Numbered from the stretch's first letter, positions 43,043 through 51,428 are shown. The stretch is 64,000 bases of DNA from Bacillota bacterium (GCA_023459495.1 JAEWTL010000004.1:124001-188000); one strand, 5' to 3'. Translations and numbers: made by a program. The notes: a model not told the origin generated them from the letters alone.

Positions 43043-44914
43043 TTAAGCCGATCTATGCTCCGCAATGATGGCTTCCATGGACTCTTCCACGGCGCGGCGC
43101 ATCTCTTCCATGCGGCTGCGCTCCGAACCGGCTTGCGCAGGGTACTCGGGATTGCCGACAGTCAGTGTGACCAGCGGCTTTTTGCGCAGTTTGCGCGTCA
43201 GCCAGCCCGCCTCGCGGAACGTGAACACCATGGGCACCACCGGCACACCGGACTTCACCGCAAGATGGAACGCGCCGTTTTTGAACGGGCGCAGCGTGTC
43301 GTTCCACGGCCACAGCGACGCCTCAGGATAGAAGTGTACAATGCGGCCTTTCTGCAGTTGATCGCGCATGGCGTCCATGAACGCCCCTAAGGCCTTGGGC
43401 GATTCGGGGATGGGTACACCGCCGAGGATGCGCACGAGCCGCCGCACCACCGGAATCTCGAAGTTGGACTTCAGCGACGCAAACAGCGGTTTGCGCGGGA
43501 ATAGCGTACACGCCACCATGGGCGAGTCGAGAATGTGCACGTGGTTGGTTACCGTCACCGCGCCGCCGCGAACGTACCGCAAATTGCGTTTTCCTTTGAT
43601 CTTCAGGCCGAACACGAGGCGCGAGGCGATGGTCAGCACCGGCCATGCGATGAGGTAAAACACCAGATTGGAGCCCAGCCGGAAGAACAAGTTTTTGTTT
43701 ACGAAGCGGTAGTGTGCGTCGATGTTGCAGGCAAAAGGCGTAGGCATGTGCACGACATGGCGGTTGAGGTTGGCCTCATCCTCCGCTACCGGGCGCTGCT
43801 CCGCGATCACACGGCGGTATACGTCCTCAATCTTGTCGATGGACCGTTCGATGGCATAGGCGCTCGCCCGTTTCAGATACTTCTGCCCCATCTGCGCGCG
43901 TTCCTCGGGATGCTCGATCCAGTAGTCGATCTTTGCCGCGAGGTCACCCATGCTCTTGTTCTTGAACAGGCTGCGTTCATCCAGCGCAAACTGGCGTGCC
44001 GCGCTCATCTTTGCGTTGGCGATCACCGGCACCACGCCGCACGCAATGGCCTCAAGGCATACAATCGCTTCGATTTCGGCCTCGGCGGCGTGCACGTACA
44101 GGTCGGTCTGGTTGTACAGCCGCACAATCTCCTCCTGTCCGACATAGCGGAAGACAGGCTTGTTCTTGAGCTTTCTGCCGAGGTGTTCGTAATACTTCCG
44201 CTTGGGCCCCTTGCCTAAAAACACGAGCTGGATATCGTCGGAATGCTTCGACATGCGGGCGGCCTTGATGATAAGATCCTGCCGCTTCTCAGCAGAAAGC
44301 CGGCCCACCATCAGGATCACGAACTTGCCCTGCCATTCCGGCGGTTTAGGGGCGTCCATGGGCTTGAAGGCCTCATCTACGCCGTTTGAAATCACGTGCA
44401 GACTCGCCTTGTAGCCGTGAGCCTTAAGTTGGTCCGCGATGAACTGCGACGGGCAGTGGATATCGTGCATGTAGCGGTAGAACCGCTGCCGGAACCACAG
44501 GTACAGGATATGCGGCAGCAGCGTGAAATGCTTCATGCCGATGTTATACGATACGTTTTCCGGCTGGCAATGAAACGCAGCCATATGCGGCACGCCCATC
44601 TCACGGCACAATTCTCGGGTCTTCATACAGAGCTTATACGGCAAAAACAGGTGCGCTATGTCGGCATCCTTGAGCGCCTCGCGGATGACCTTTTTATCGG
44701 GCCGCGCAAACGTCATGCCCTGACTGCTCACGAGCGGCTGAAACGGGCCAAAGTCTGCCGCGGGTACGACAAACTTGTCCGGCGCGGGAGAACCGGTGGA
44801 TATGATGCTCACCTCATGTCCCCGCTGCCTCAGGTGCTCAATAAAACGCGCAGCCGAAATCGTCGTACCGTTGTTCTGCTCGTCGTACTGGTCCGTTACA
44901 TATACAATTTTCAT
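43043..44914 (-). CDS. GT4 glycosyltransferase fused to PlsC-type acyltransferase
   Basis: 623 residues in two domains. Residues 1-375 are a GT-B glycosyltransferase of family 4 (GTTISAARF opening, VGRLSAEKRQDLI, EAEIEAIVCLEAIACG donor site), similar to diacylglycerol glycosyltransferases. Residues 405-610 are a 1-acylglycerol-3-phosphate acyltransferase domain with NHVHILD (457-463) and FYPEAS (528-533, replacing the usual F-P-E-G-T). A hydrophobic helix (about 411-432) joins them. It probably makes a glycolipid at the membrane. The ATG at 44914 has a weak ribosome site; a strong one lies 67 nt upstream. Confidence 0.88.
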   Translation of the reverse strand: MKIVYVTDQYDEQNNGTTISAARFIEHLRQRGHEVSIISTGSPAPDKFVVPAADFGPFQPLVSSQGMTFARPDKKVIREALKDADIAHLFLPYKLCMKTRELCREMGVPHMAAFHCQPENVSYNIGMKHFTLLPHILYLWFRQRFYRYMHDIHCPSQFIADQLKAHGYKASLHVISNGVDEAFKPMDAPKPPEWQGKFVILMVGRLSAEKRQDLIIKAARMSKHSDDIQLVFLGKGPKRKYYEHLGRKLKNKPVFRYVGQEEIVRLYNQTDLYVHAAEAEIEAIVCLEAIACGVVPVIANAKMSAARQFALDERSLFKNKSMGDLAAKIDYWIEHPEERAQMGQKYLKRASAYAIERSIDKIEDVYRRVIAEQRPVAEDEANLNRHVVHMPTPFACNIDAHYRFVNKNLFFRLGSNLVFYLIAWPVLTIASRLVFGLKIKGKRNLRYVRGGAVTVTNHVHILDSPMVACTLFPRKPLFASLKSNFEIPVVRRLVRILGGVPIPESPKALGAFMDAMRDQLQKGRIVHFYPEASLWPWNDTLRPFKNGAFHLAVKSGVPVVPMVFTFREAGWLTRKLRKKPLVTLTVGNPEYPAQAGSERSRMEEMRRAVEESMEAIIAEHRSA

Positions 44915-45224
44915 TTCATTGATTAATAAAGGACGCAAAATGATGGAATGAATGATGGCGGTTTCCCTTTATTAATGCAAACCTCCTTCCTTTTTTAGTG
45001 ATGGAACAATATATACTGAAAGATGCTTTAATATTACACCATTGGCGTATATTCCGCAAATCCCGAAAAATACCGATTCTCCGCGCTTTTACGCGAAAGC
45101 TGGCGGATGCTATCACAAAGGCGCATGGGTCCGCGCTGACCGGGGTCACACTGCGGTATTGTGTTTGCCCGCTTTCCATATTATAATCAGAAGCGCCGGG
45201 AACCGGCAGACAAAGGAGAAAACC
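44915..45224. other. divergent intergenic region
   Basis: 310 bases between the glycosyltransferase-acyltransferase gene and sufC. It holds the sufC promoter (listed) and, on the reverse strand, a strong Shine-Dalgarno GGAAGGAGGT (44981-44990) not followed by an ordinary start codon. An ATT at 44974-44976 opens a 17-codon frame ending 8 nt before the downstream ATG. No other gene is supported. Confidence 0.55.
45159..45187 (+). promoter_or_regulatory. sigma-A-like promoter of sufCB
   Basis: TTGTGT, 17-nt spacer and perfect TATAAT, 38 nt before the sufC ATG. Confidence 0.65.
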
Positions 45225-45965
45225 ATGCTGGAACTGAAGGACATCACGCTGCGCCTTGAAGACGGCCGCACCATACTGGACGGTGTCAACATGAAGCTGG
45301 CGGATAAAAAGATCATTGCGGTCACCGGGCCGAACGGCAGCGGCAAGTCGTCGTTGGCGCGCATCATCATGGGTCTGCAGCAGCCGACGGGCGGCAGCAT
45401 CCTGTTGGACGGTCAGGACATTACGGATAAGAGCATCACGGAACGGGCACAGCTCGGCATCGGCTACGCGTTTCAAAATCCGCCGCGCTTTAAAGGCATC
45501 AAGGTGGGCGAATTGCTGAAGCTTGCGGGCGGCGGCAAAGAGAAGGGCTCTACTTGTGACATGCTGCTGGATGTGGGTCTGTGCGCGCAGGATTACCTGA
45601 ACCGTGACGCGGACGGCACGCTCTCGGGCGGCGAAGCCAAGCGCATCGAGATCGCCACTGTGCTCGCGCGGGACTTAAAGCTCGCGGTGTTTGACGAGCC
45701 GGAGGCGGGCATTGACCTGTGGAGCTTTCAGAAGCTCGCCGAAACGTTCCGCGGGATGCACGGAAAGACGGACACCACTATCGTCATCATTTCGCATCAG
45801 GAACGCATACTGGAGCTGGCCGACGAAATATTATTGATGAAGGACGGACGCCTCGCCCCTGTGCCGCGCGAGGAGATCCTCGCCGCGGACACGACGGAAG
45901 CGTTTTGCCGGTGCCGGGTAAGCTGCGGAAAGAGAGGACAGGATCATGCTGAGTGCGCTGGATAA
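45225..45965 (+). CDS. sufC: SufC-type ATPase of minimal SUF/SMS system
   Basis: 246 residues, an ABC ATPase without membrane partners. Walker A GPNGSGKS, signature LSGGEAKRIEIATVLARDL, Walker B LAVFDEPEAGIDLWS and the switch His in IISHQE are present. GEAKR after LSG is typical of SufC. AAAGGAGAAAACC precedes the ATG. It powers Fe-S cluster assembly on the SufB-type partner, whose gene it overlaps by 20 nt. The pair without SufD, SufS, SufU or SufE matches the two-gene SMS arrangement described in archaea and anaerobic bacteria. Confidence 0.88.
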   Translation: MLELKDITLRLEDGRTILDGVNMKLADKKIIAVTGPNGSGKSSLARIIMGLQQPTGGSILLDGQDITDKSITERAQLGIGYAFQNPPRFKGIKVGELLKLAGGGKEKGSTCDMLLDVGLCAQDYLNRDADGTLSGGEAKRIEIATVLARDLKLAVFDEPEAGIDLWSFQKLAETFRGMHGKTDTTIVIISHQERILELADEILLMKDGRLAPVPREEILAADTTEAFCRCRVSCGKRGQDHAECAG

Positions 45966-46866
45966 GCTTTTACTGGAGAAGGTGGCAGATCTGCACGACG
46001 TCCCGCAGGGCGCGTATAACATCCGCCGCAACGGCGAAGGCGCGGGACGGCGCACTACCGCCAACATTGATATCGTAACCAAAACGGATAAGCCCGGTAT
46101 TGACGTCATCGTTAAGCCTGGTACCAAAGGCGAGAGCGTACACATCCCTGTAATCCTCTCCGCCGAGGGCATGAAGGACGTGGTATACAACACGTTCGAG
46201 ATCGGAGAAGGCGCGGACGTGCTGATCGTCGCGGGCTGCGGCATCCACAACACCAGCGACAAAACCGAGCAGCACGACGGCGTACACGAGTTTTTCATCC
46301 GCAAGGGCGCACGTGTGCGCTATGTGGAAAAGCACTACGGCCAGGGCGAAGGAAAAGGCAAGCGCGTGCTGAACCCGGTCACGCTGATTCATGCAGAGGA
46401 AGGCTCCACGGTAGAACTGGAGCTTGTGCAGATCATGGGCGTGGACGATACCAAGCGCGATACAAAGATCGACTTGGCGGACCGGGCCAAGCTGATCGTC
46501 ACTGAACGCCTGCTGACCGATTTCAATCAGACGGCGGGCTCCCTCATCGATATCCGCATGGACGGGGAGGACTCGTCCGCGCAGGTAATTTCGCGTTCCG
46601 TGGCGCGTGGCCATTCTCGGCAGGAGTTTTTATTCAACGTGGACGGCTACAACCGCTGCCGTGGGCACATCCAGTGCGACGCCATCATCATGGACAACGC
46701 CGTGGTGATTTCCACGCCCAAGATATCCGCGTTCAGCGAGTACGCACAGCTCGTGCACGAGGCAGCCATCGGACGGCTGGAGTCGCAGCAGCTGTTAAAG
46801 CTCATGTCGCTCGGCCTCTCGGAGAAGGAAGCCGAGGATACGATACTGAAAGGTTTCCTGAAATAG
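45946..46866 (+). CDS. sufB: SufB/SufD-family Fe-S scaffold protein
   Basis: 306 residues, shorter than SufB (about 470) because the N-terminal helical domain is reduced. The right-handed beta-helix core and C-terminal IGRLESQQLLKLMSLGLSEKEAED segment are family hallmarks. It should form a scaffold with the SufC ATPase. GAGGACAGGATC precedes the ATG. Whether it is better named SmsB rests on phylogeny that was not run. Confidence 0.88.
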   Translation: MLSALDKLLLEKVADLHDVPQGAYNIRRNGEGAGRRTTANIDIVTKTDKPGIDVIVKPGTKGESVHIPVILSAEGMKDVVYNTFEIGEGADVLIVAGCGIHNTSDKTEQHDGVHEFFIRKGARVRYVEKHYGQGEGKGKRVLNPVTLIHAEEGSTVELELVQIMGVDDTKRDTKIDLADRAKLIVTERLLTDFNQTAGSLIDIRMDGEDSSAQVISRSVARGHSRQEFLFNVDGYNRCRGHIQCDAIIMDNAVVISTPKISAFSEYAQLVHEAAIGRLESQQLLKLMSLGLSEKEAEDTILKGFLK

Positions 46867-46879
46867 AGTTTCCAAGCCA

Positions 46880-46906
46880 GGCCCGCTTCAGCGGGCCTTT
46901 TTATTT
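46880..46906 (+). terminator. rho-independent terminator of sufCB
   Basis: GGCCCGC-TTCA-GCGGGCC followed by TTTTTATTT. A second, T-less inverted repeat CGGGCGG/CCGCCCG lies just beyond at 46920-46943. Confidence 0.9.
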
Positions 46907-47045
46907 GCATCGATGGCGACGGGCGGGGATAGAACTCCGCCCGTACATCCAGCCTGCGGTAAACCCAGCGACATCCCCTCAGACAGGTATACAATCCACG
47001 GCGCGCAAGTACAATGTAGCGTATTTAAACAAACGCGGAGCAAGT

Positions 47046-47387
47046 ATGGGCAGGAAAGCGGCGGATACCAGAGATGAGCAAAAGCATAAACTGGTCAGCG
47101 GCAGTCCGAACGAGGATGTCGATAATTCCGCCTGTAACGGCGAAAACGACAACTCGGACGAAGACAGCAACGAAGACAATGAGGAAGATGAGGAGAACGA
47201 AGAAGCAGGCTGCAAAATCTGGCTTGAAGTACTGCCCTCGAAGGGCGGTTTGCTGCTGGCCGCGCTGCTCGTAGAAATTATGACCGAAGGGATGACCCCT
47301 AACCAGATGAATATACTTGGCAACTTTGTCGCATCCGTCGGCACGCTCATCTCCTATAAAGCGTCGCGCGACGAACTGGACTCCTGA
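47046..47387 (+). CDS. acidic small protein with C-terminal hydrophobic region
   Basis: 113 residues, not recognised. Residues 21-53 are dominated by Asp, Glu, Asn and Ser, an extreme acidic tract. Residues 58-103 contain two moderately hydrophobic helices, the first LLLAALLVEIM. GGAG lies 6 nt before the ATG. It could be a membrane-associated protein with a disordered acidic head. It converges on the Crp/Fnr gene with 5 nt between stops. Confidence 0.65.
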   Translation: MGRKAADTRDEQKHKLVSGSPNEDVDNSACNGENDNSDEDSNEDNEEDEENEEAGCKIWLEVLPSKGGLLLAALLVEIMTEGMTPNQMNILGNFVASVGTLISYKASRDELDS

Positions 47388-47392
47388 GTTTA

Positions 47393-48034
47393 TCAGTTTT
47401 TCACGATATATTTCAGCACAATCTTACCGCGTTTAAGCGTCAGTACGCCTTTTTCCGCCATCTTCTGCAGCTGGCGTGTGATGACCTCACGCGAGGACCC
47501 GAGCTCCACCGCGAGCTGCTCATGCGTGATCTTCACCTCGCCCGCCGCGTTGGCACTGCGCTGCAGGTATTCAATCAGCCGTTCCTCAATGCTCATGAAG
47601 ATCAGCATTTCGATGGTATCGATGGACAGGATAAGCCGGTAGGCCAGTGCGTTAAACACATGGGTGCGGAAGGCGTCGCTGCGGTACAGCATCTCCTTAA
47701 AGGTATCGGGCGGAATGATCGCCAAAGAGCTGTCCTTCTCCGCCTCAATGGTGAAGTCGTATTCGACCTCGCCCAGCGCACATACTGCCGCGAGGATACA
47801 GAGTTCCCCCTCGCCCACACGGTAAAGCGTCATCTCACGCCCCCGCTCAGACAAACGGAAAAGCCGCAGCCGTCCCTTAACTACCATCGGGATGCCGGTG
47901 CACCTGTGGTTGTCTCCGGTCATGATATGGCCCTTTTTGATTTCGCGCGGCAGTACCTTGCTACGCAGCAGCGCTTTATCCGCATCACTCATTGCTTCAT
48001 AAAAAGGGAACTTGCCAAAATCGTTTTCCGTCAT
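47393..48034 (-). CDS. Crp/Fnr-family transcriptional regulator
   Basis: 213 residues: cyclic-nucleotide-binding-like beta barrel (about 10-120), dimer helix, and C-terminal winged helix with HEQLAVELGSSREVITRQLQ as recognition region. One cysteine lies near residue 39 and one in LCILAAVCALG; the Fnr-type N-terminal [4Fe-4S] set is absent. GGGAG lies 9 nt before the ATG at 48034; an ATG three codons upstream is less well placed. Effector and targets unknown. Confidence 0.88.
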   Translation of the reverse strand: MTENDFGKFPFYEAMSDADKALLRSKVLPREIKKGHIMTGDNHRCTGIPMVVKGRLRLFRLSERGREMTLYRVGEGELCILAAVCALGEVEYDFTIEAEKDSSLAIIPPDTFKEMLYRSDAFRTHVFNALAYRLILSIDTIEMLIFMSIEERLIEYLQRSANAAGEVKITHEQLAVELGSSREVITRQLQKMAEKGVLTLKRGKIVLKYIVKN

Positions 48035-48071
48035 CCCGTACATCTCCCATCCGCTATAAGTCTCTGTGTGA

Positions 48072-48101
48072 ATTATAGCGTCGTTATATAGATTTTGTAA
48101 A
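48072..48101 (-). promoter_or_regulatory. sigma-A-like promoter of the Crp/Fnr gene
   Basis: On the reverse strand TTTACA, an 18-nt spacer and perfect TATAAT lie 38 nt before the gene. Confidence 0.6.
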
Positions 48102-48126
48102 GCCGCAGGCAGCGGTGTCCATTGTA

Positions 48127-48154
48127 TTGCACTTTATGTGTATTAATGTATAAT
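48127..48154 (+). promoter_or_regulatory. promoter implying a leaderless lipoprotein mRNA
   Basis: TTGCAC (48127-48132), 16-nt spacer, perfect TATAAT (48149-48154). The lipoprotein ATG starts at 48161, where transcription itself is expected to begin. No Shine-Dalgarno sequence precedes that ATG. Confidence 0.6.
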
Positions 48155-48160
48155 GTTGTT

Positions 48161-48469
48161 ATGTTCAATCGAAATTCCAAAACATTCTCCGCAATCCTGG
48201 CGCTGCTTGCCTGCTTGCTGCTATTGGCTTCTTGTACCCCGCAGACCGTACGCGAGGGCGGCATTGTAGTACATGGCGAAGCGCCTGTTACCTCCGACTA
48301 TCTTTCATACTATGAAAACGAAACGGTTGTTTATGTGACCAAAAGCGGTAAGAAGTATCACACCGCCGGTTGTTCTTACCTGACGGACTCCGCATATCCC
48401 ATCTCACTTGAACAGGCCCTTGCCGAGGGCAAAACGCCCTGCAGCCGCTGTCACCCTGACGAAGAATAG
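48161..48469 (+). CDS. small lipoprotein with Cys/His metal-binding-like tail
   Basis: 102 residues. The signal peptide ends in a lipobox LLASC (Cys about 25), so the mature protein is membrane-anchored outside the cell. The C-terminal part has KYHTAGCSYL, then CSRCHP, a C-x(n)-C-x2-C/His arrangement seen at the ends of some extracellular nucleases and lipoproteins; it may bind zinc. The ATG at 48161 is placed by the signal peptide and promoter. Role unknown. Confidence 0.75.
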   Translation: MFNRNSKTFSAILALLACLLLLASCTPQTVREGGIVVHGEAPVTSDYLSYYENETVVYVTKSGKKYHTAGCSYLTDSAYPISLEQALAEGKTPCSRCHPDEE

Positions 48470-48591
48470 CTGCTATCTATCCCAGAAATGTGAATAGTAA
48501 AGCGCGAATCGTATTTTCGTTGATCTCATCAACATATTCAATATAAATATTAATAAATTTAATTCTATTATTAATTTTTTTAATTTATCCG

Positions 48592-48620
48592 TGGACATTT
48601 ATAAATCATCGTGATATGAT
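48592..48620 (+). promoter_or_regulatory. sigma-A-like promoter of the MFS gene
   Basis: TGGACA, 17-nt spacer, TATGAT, in an AT-rich stretch (48530-48620). A short hairpin TACCGCT/AGCGGTA lies in the leader at about 48648-48663, just before the ribosome site. Confidence 0.55.
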
Positions 48621-48681
48621 GGCTGCATTGAAAAGGTTTTCAATTTTACCGCTCCAGCGGTACTAAATAAAGAGGGTTTAT

Positions 48682-49989
48682 ATGAGTGAAATCAAACGCT
48701 TATGGAACCGCAATTTCACGGTTCTGTGGCAGGGACAGCTGATATCAGACTTCGGGAACGCCGCTTTTGCGGTTACGCTCGGTTTCTGGGTATTAAGCGT
48801 CACCGCAACCCCGGAGATGCCGCAGGGTAATCTCGCGCTGATGGGCCTGATCGAAGCATGCTTTGCGCTGCCGTCCGTAATTTTGGGGCCGTTTGCCGGG
48901 GCTGTTGCAGACCGCATCAATCGCAAGAGCATACTGATCGCCGCGGACCTCGTACGGGGCATTCTCTTTGCAGCCATGGGTGCGATGCTGTTGTTCAACG
49001 TGTTCCCGTTCTGGGTAATCTTCCCGCTCGCGATATTGAGCGGCGCCAGCGGCGCGTTCTTCTCCCCTGCCATCTCCGCCTCAATTCCGGACATCGTGCC
49101 TAAAGACAGCCTTTCCAAAGCCAACTCGGCGCGCGGGCTGTCCTCCACGCTGACGCAGTTGATGGGCAACTCGCTGGGTGGCATTCTGTACGCAGTTTTA
49201 AGAGCACCCCTTCTGATCCTGCTCAACGGTATCTCATACCTTTATGCTGCCGTTTCCCAGCTGTTCATCAAGCTGCCTGTGCGAAAGAGCGAAGGTCCCC
49301 GCACGGATATCGTCCATGATATGAGCCGCGGCTTGAAGTACTCCTTTGGGCACAAGGGGATCCGCACCATGCTGATTACGAGCATGTTGATCAACTTCTT
49401 CGCGGTCATCGGCCTGTCCCTGATGACGCCGCTGTTCAACAGCACGCCCGGCTTCGGGGTGCAAAAGTACGGTCTGATGATGGGCACGATGATGCTGGGA
49501 GCAGTCATCGGGATGCTGACCCTGTCCGCGGTCAAAATCAAGCCGCAGCAGCGTTCCAGAATATTTGGCATTGCGTTGATGAGTATGGTCTGCGTCATGG
49601 TTCCCATCGCCATCATCGGTAATGTGAACTGGCTGTATCCGCTCGCGTTCATCGCCGGAATCAACAACGCCATCGTCAACGTCATGGTTCAGACGATCAT
49701 GCAGTCCACCGTGCCCGCGGAACACCGGGGCAAGGTTTTTGGCATCCTCGGCATGGTATCTGGCGGGCTGCAGCCCATTGCCATGGCAGTGAGCGGCGTC
49801 ATCGGAGGCACATTCGGTATCCGGCCCACGATAATCACAACCTTCTCGCTGCTGGTTGTCGCCGCAATGCCAATGCTGTTCGACAGGCACTTCAAAGCCT
49901 TCATCAACACCGATATCGAGACCGGAGAGTCAGAAGCAACTCCGATCACCGTATCAAGCCCGGCCACGCTGGAAACGCCGGCGGAATAA
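48682..49989 (+). CDS. MFS transporter (MFS_3 / drug-exporter type)
   Basis: 435 residues with about 12 helices. The start NRNFTVLWQGQLISDFGNAA and the motif-A segment GAVADRINRKSILI belong to the macrolide/enterobactin-exporter group. It probably exports a drug or metabolite with protons. The 30-residue Glu/Thr-rich tail is cytoplasmic. AGAGGGTTTAT precedes the ATG. Confidence 0.88.
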   Translation: MSEIKRLWNRNFTVLWQGQLISDFGNAAFAVTLGFWVLSVTATPEMPQGNLALMGLIEACFALPSVILGPFAGAVADRINRKSILIAADLVRGILFAAMGAMLLFNVFPFWVIFPLAILSGASGAFFSPAISASIPDIVPKDSLSKANSARGLSSTLTQLMGNSLGGILYAVLRAPLLILLNGISYLYAAVSQLFIKLPVRKSEGPRTDIVHDMSRGLKYSFGHKGIRTMLITSMLINFFAVIGLSLMTPLFNSTPGFGVQKYGLMMGTMMLGAVIGMLTLSAVKIKPQQRSRIFGIALMSMVCVMVPIAIIGNVNWLYPLAFIAGINNAIVNVMVQTIMQSTVPAEHRGKVFGILGMVSGGLQPIAMAVSGVIGGTFGIRPTIITTFSLLVVAAMPMLFDRHFKAFINTDIETGESEATPITVSSPATLETPAE

Positions 49990-50007
49990 CGGCAATTGCA
50001 ATCATCC

Positions 50008-50048
50008 GAACCCCGCAGAACGTAATCTGTGGGGTTCTTCATTTTGAT
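50008..50048 (+). terminator. rho-independent terminator of the MFS gene
   Basis: GAACCCCGCAGA pairs with TCTGTGGGGTTC (50026-50037, one G-T), followed by T-rich sequence. Confidence 0.85.
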
Positions 50049-50138
50049 GAATGTTCATTTTCTCTTCAAACATTGCACAGGTTGCTGTAATCCATCACGG
50101 TTATTATGCTGACATAAATAGAAAAGAGGGCAAACACC

Positions 50139-50837
50139 ATGAATAAGAGATGGTTGGTGGCACTTTGCGCCGTCATGACGCTGGTGCTGGTAGCGGGCTG
50201 CCAGTCCACAGCCAGCAGCACAGCAAGCGCTTCGGCTTCCGATGCAACGACGATATACGGACAGGTTACGGCAATAGACGGCAACAGTATCACGCTTGCT
50301 CTGGGCACGGTATCACAGCAGGGCCACTCGGACAATGCGCCGGAGATGCCTTCGGATGGCACCCAGCCTTCGGGCGAAATCCCTGCTATGCCTTCGGGCG
50401 GACAGGATACCGACGACATCAGCGGCACAACGCAGAACACGGATGGTTCCGCGTCACAATCGGACGGGCAGGGCGGTCCTGACGCGATCAGCAGCGCAAC
50501 GCAGAACACCGATGACTCCACATCGAAGCCAAGCGAACAGACCAGGCCGGAACAATCGGATGGCAACGGCGGGCAGCGGCAACCCGGCGGCATTGAACTG
50601 ACCGGCGAGGAAACAACGATCACCGTGACCGACAGCACTGTCATTACGCTGCAGCGCTTTAATGAGAGTTCGGAAGGTTCGCTGGACGATATCAAAGTAG
50701 GAGGCATCCTATCCGTCACCATGTCAGGCGATACCGTAACCGCGATCACAGTGATGCAGACAGGCGGCGGCATGCCAAACGGCAGTGTACCGAATGGCAG
50801 CGTACCGAGTGGCAGCGAGCCAGCACCGACGACGTAA
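50139..50837 (+). CDS. repeat-containing lipoprotein (DUF5666-like ends)
   Basis: 232 residues. The signal peptide ends LVAGC with lipid Cys21. Short beta segments at 36-58 (IYGQVTAIDGNSITLALG) and 155-207 flank a disordered Ser/Gly/Asp/Gln-rich middle. That middle holds two adjacent 23-residue repeats (94-116 and 117-139) sharing I-S-x-x-T-Q-N-T-D, and the C-terminus repeats NGSVP. The ends recall OB-like DUF5666 modules. Probably an exported, wall-exposed lipoprotein of unknown role. AAAGAGGG precedes the ATG. Confidence 0.75.
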   Translation: MNKRWLVALCAVMTLVLVAGCQSTASSTASASASDATTIYGQVTAIDGNSITLALGTVSQQGHSDNAPEMPSDGTQPSGEIPAMPSGGQDTDDISGTTQNTDGSASQSDGQGGPDAISSATQNTDDSTSKPSEQTRPEQSDGNGGQRQPGGIELTGEETTITVTDSTVITLQRFNESSEGSLDDIKVGGILSVTMSGDTVTAITVMQTGGGMPNGSVPNGSVPSGSEPAPTT

Positions 50838-50861
50838 CACTTTATATATCCTCCTTGGCAG

Positions 50862-50885
50862 AAGCCGGTTTCGTACCGGCTTTTT
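50862..50885 (+). terminator. rho-independent terminator
   Basis: AAGCCGGT-TTCGT-ACCGGCTT followed by TTT, 24 nt after the lipoprotein stop. Confidence 0.85.
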
Positions 50886-51014
50886 GCTGTACAGGAAGAA
50901 TACCTGCTTCTTCTACAGGTAAGCATTGACCGGATTCAGCCTGTTCGTGTACTATAGAGTGCAACGGCAGGCGGGCAATGGCCATGCAGGCAGCGATTTG
51001 AACGGAGGCAACCG

Positions 51015-51332
51015 ATGGACAGATTTGAGAATGTGACAATAGTCAAAAAGGGCAACATCTACTACGACGGCAAGGTAACCAGCCGCACGGTGCTGTTTTC
51101 GGATGGCACCAGAAAGACACTGGGCATCATCCTGCCGGGCGAGTATGAATTCGGCACAGCGGAGAAGGAGCACATGGAGGTGTTGGCAGGCACGCTGAAC
51201 GCACTCCTGCCGGGCAGCAATGAATGGGCAGCGTTTGGCCCCGGCGAATCCTTCGAGGTCCCCGCAAACTCACGGTTCAAGGTCTCCGCCGAGGAACCCG
51301 TGGACTACTGCTGCTCCTACATCGCCGAATAA
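51015..51332 (+). CDS. ppnP: pyrimidine/purine nucleoside phosphorylase
   Basis: 105 residues, the usual length of PpnP (DUF1255, cupin fold). Characteristic segments are FENVTIVKKGNIYYDGKVTS, LPGEYEFGTAEKE, EVLAGTLNALLPG and FEVPANSRFKV. The family splits nucleosides with phosphate to base and ribose-1-phosphate. ACGGAGGCAACCG precedes the ATG. It stands alone between two terminators. Confidence 0.93.
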   Translation: MDRFENVTIVKKGNIYYDGKVTSRTVLFSDGTRKTLGIILPGEYEFGTAEKEHMEVLAGTLNALLPGSNEWAAFGPGESFEVPANSRFKVSAEEPVDYCCSYIAE

Positions 51333-51392
51333 CAGGCACAGTACCGGGATTGTAGAAACAGCCTTACCTCAACGGAAATCAGATCAACCTTC

Positions 51393-51428
51393 AGCCATGC
51401 CATGCAAAACGGCATGGCTTTTCATTTT
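51393..51428 (+). terminator. rho-independent terminator of ppnP
   Basis: AGCCATGCC and GGCATGGCT with a 9-nt loop, then TTTTCATTTT. Confidence 0.8.

Noticed and set aside
44916..45476. 186-codon reverse frame upstream of the glycosyltransferase-acyltransferase gene
   Set aside because: It overlaps the sufC promoter and the start of sufC, has no ribosome site at its start and no domain.
46920..46943. Second terminator after sufCB
   Set aside because: The CGGGCGG/CCGCCCG inverted repeat has no T-run; the real terminator precedes it.
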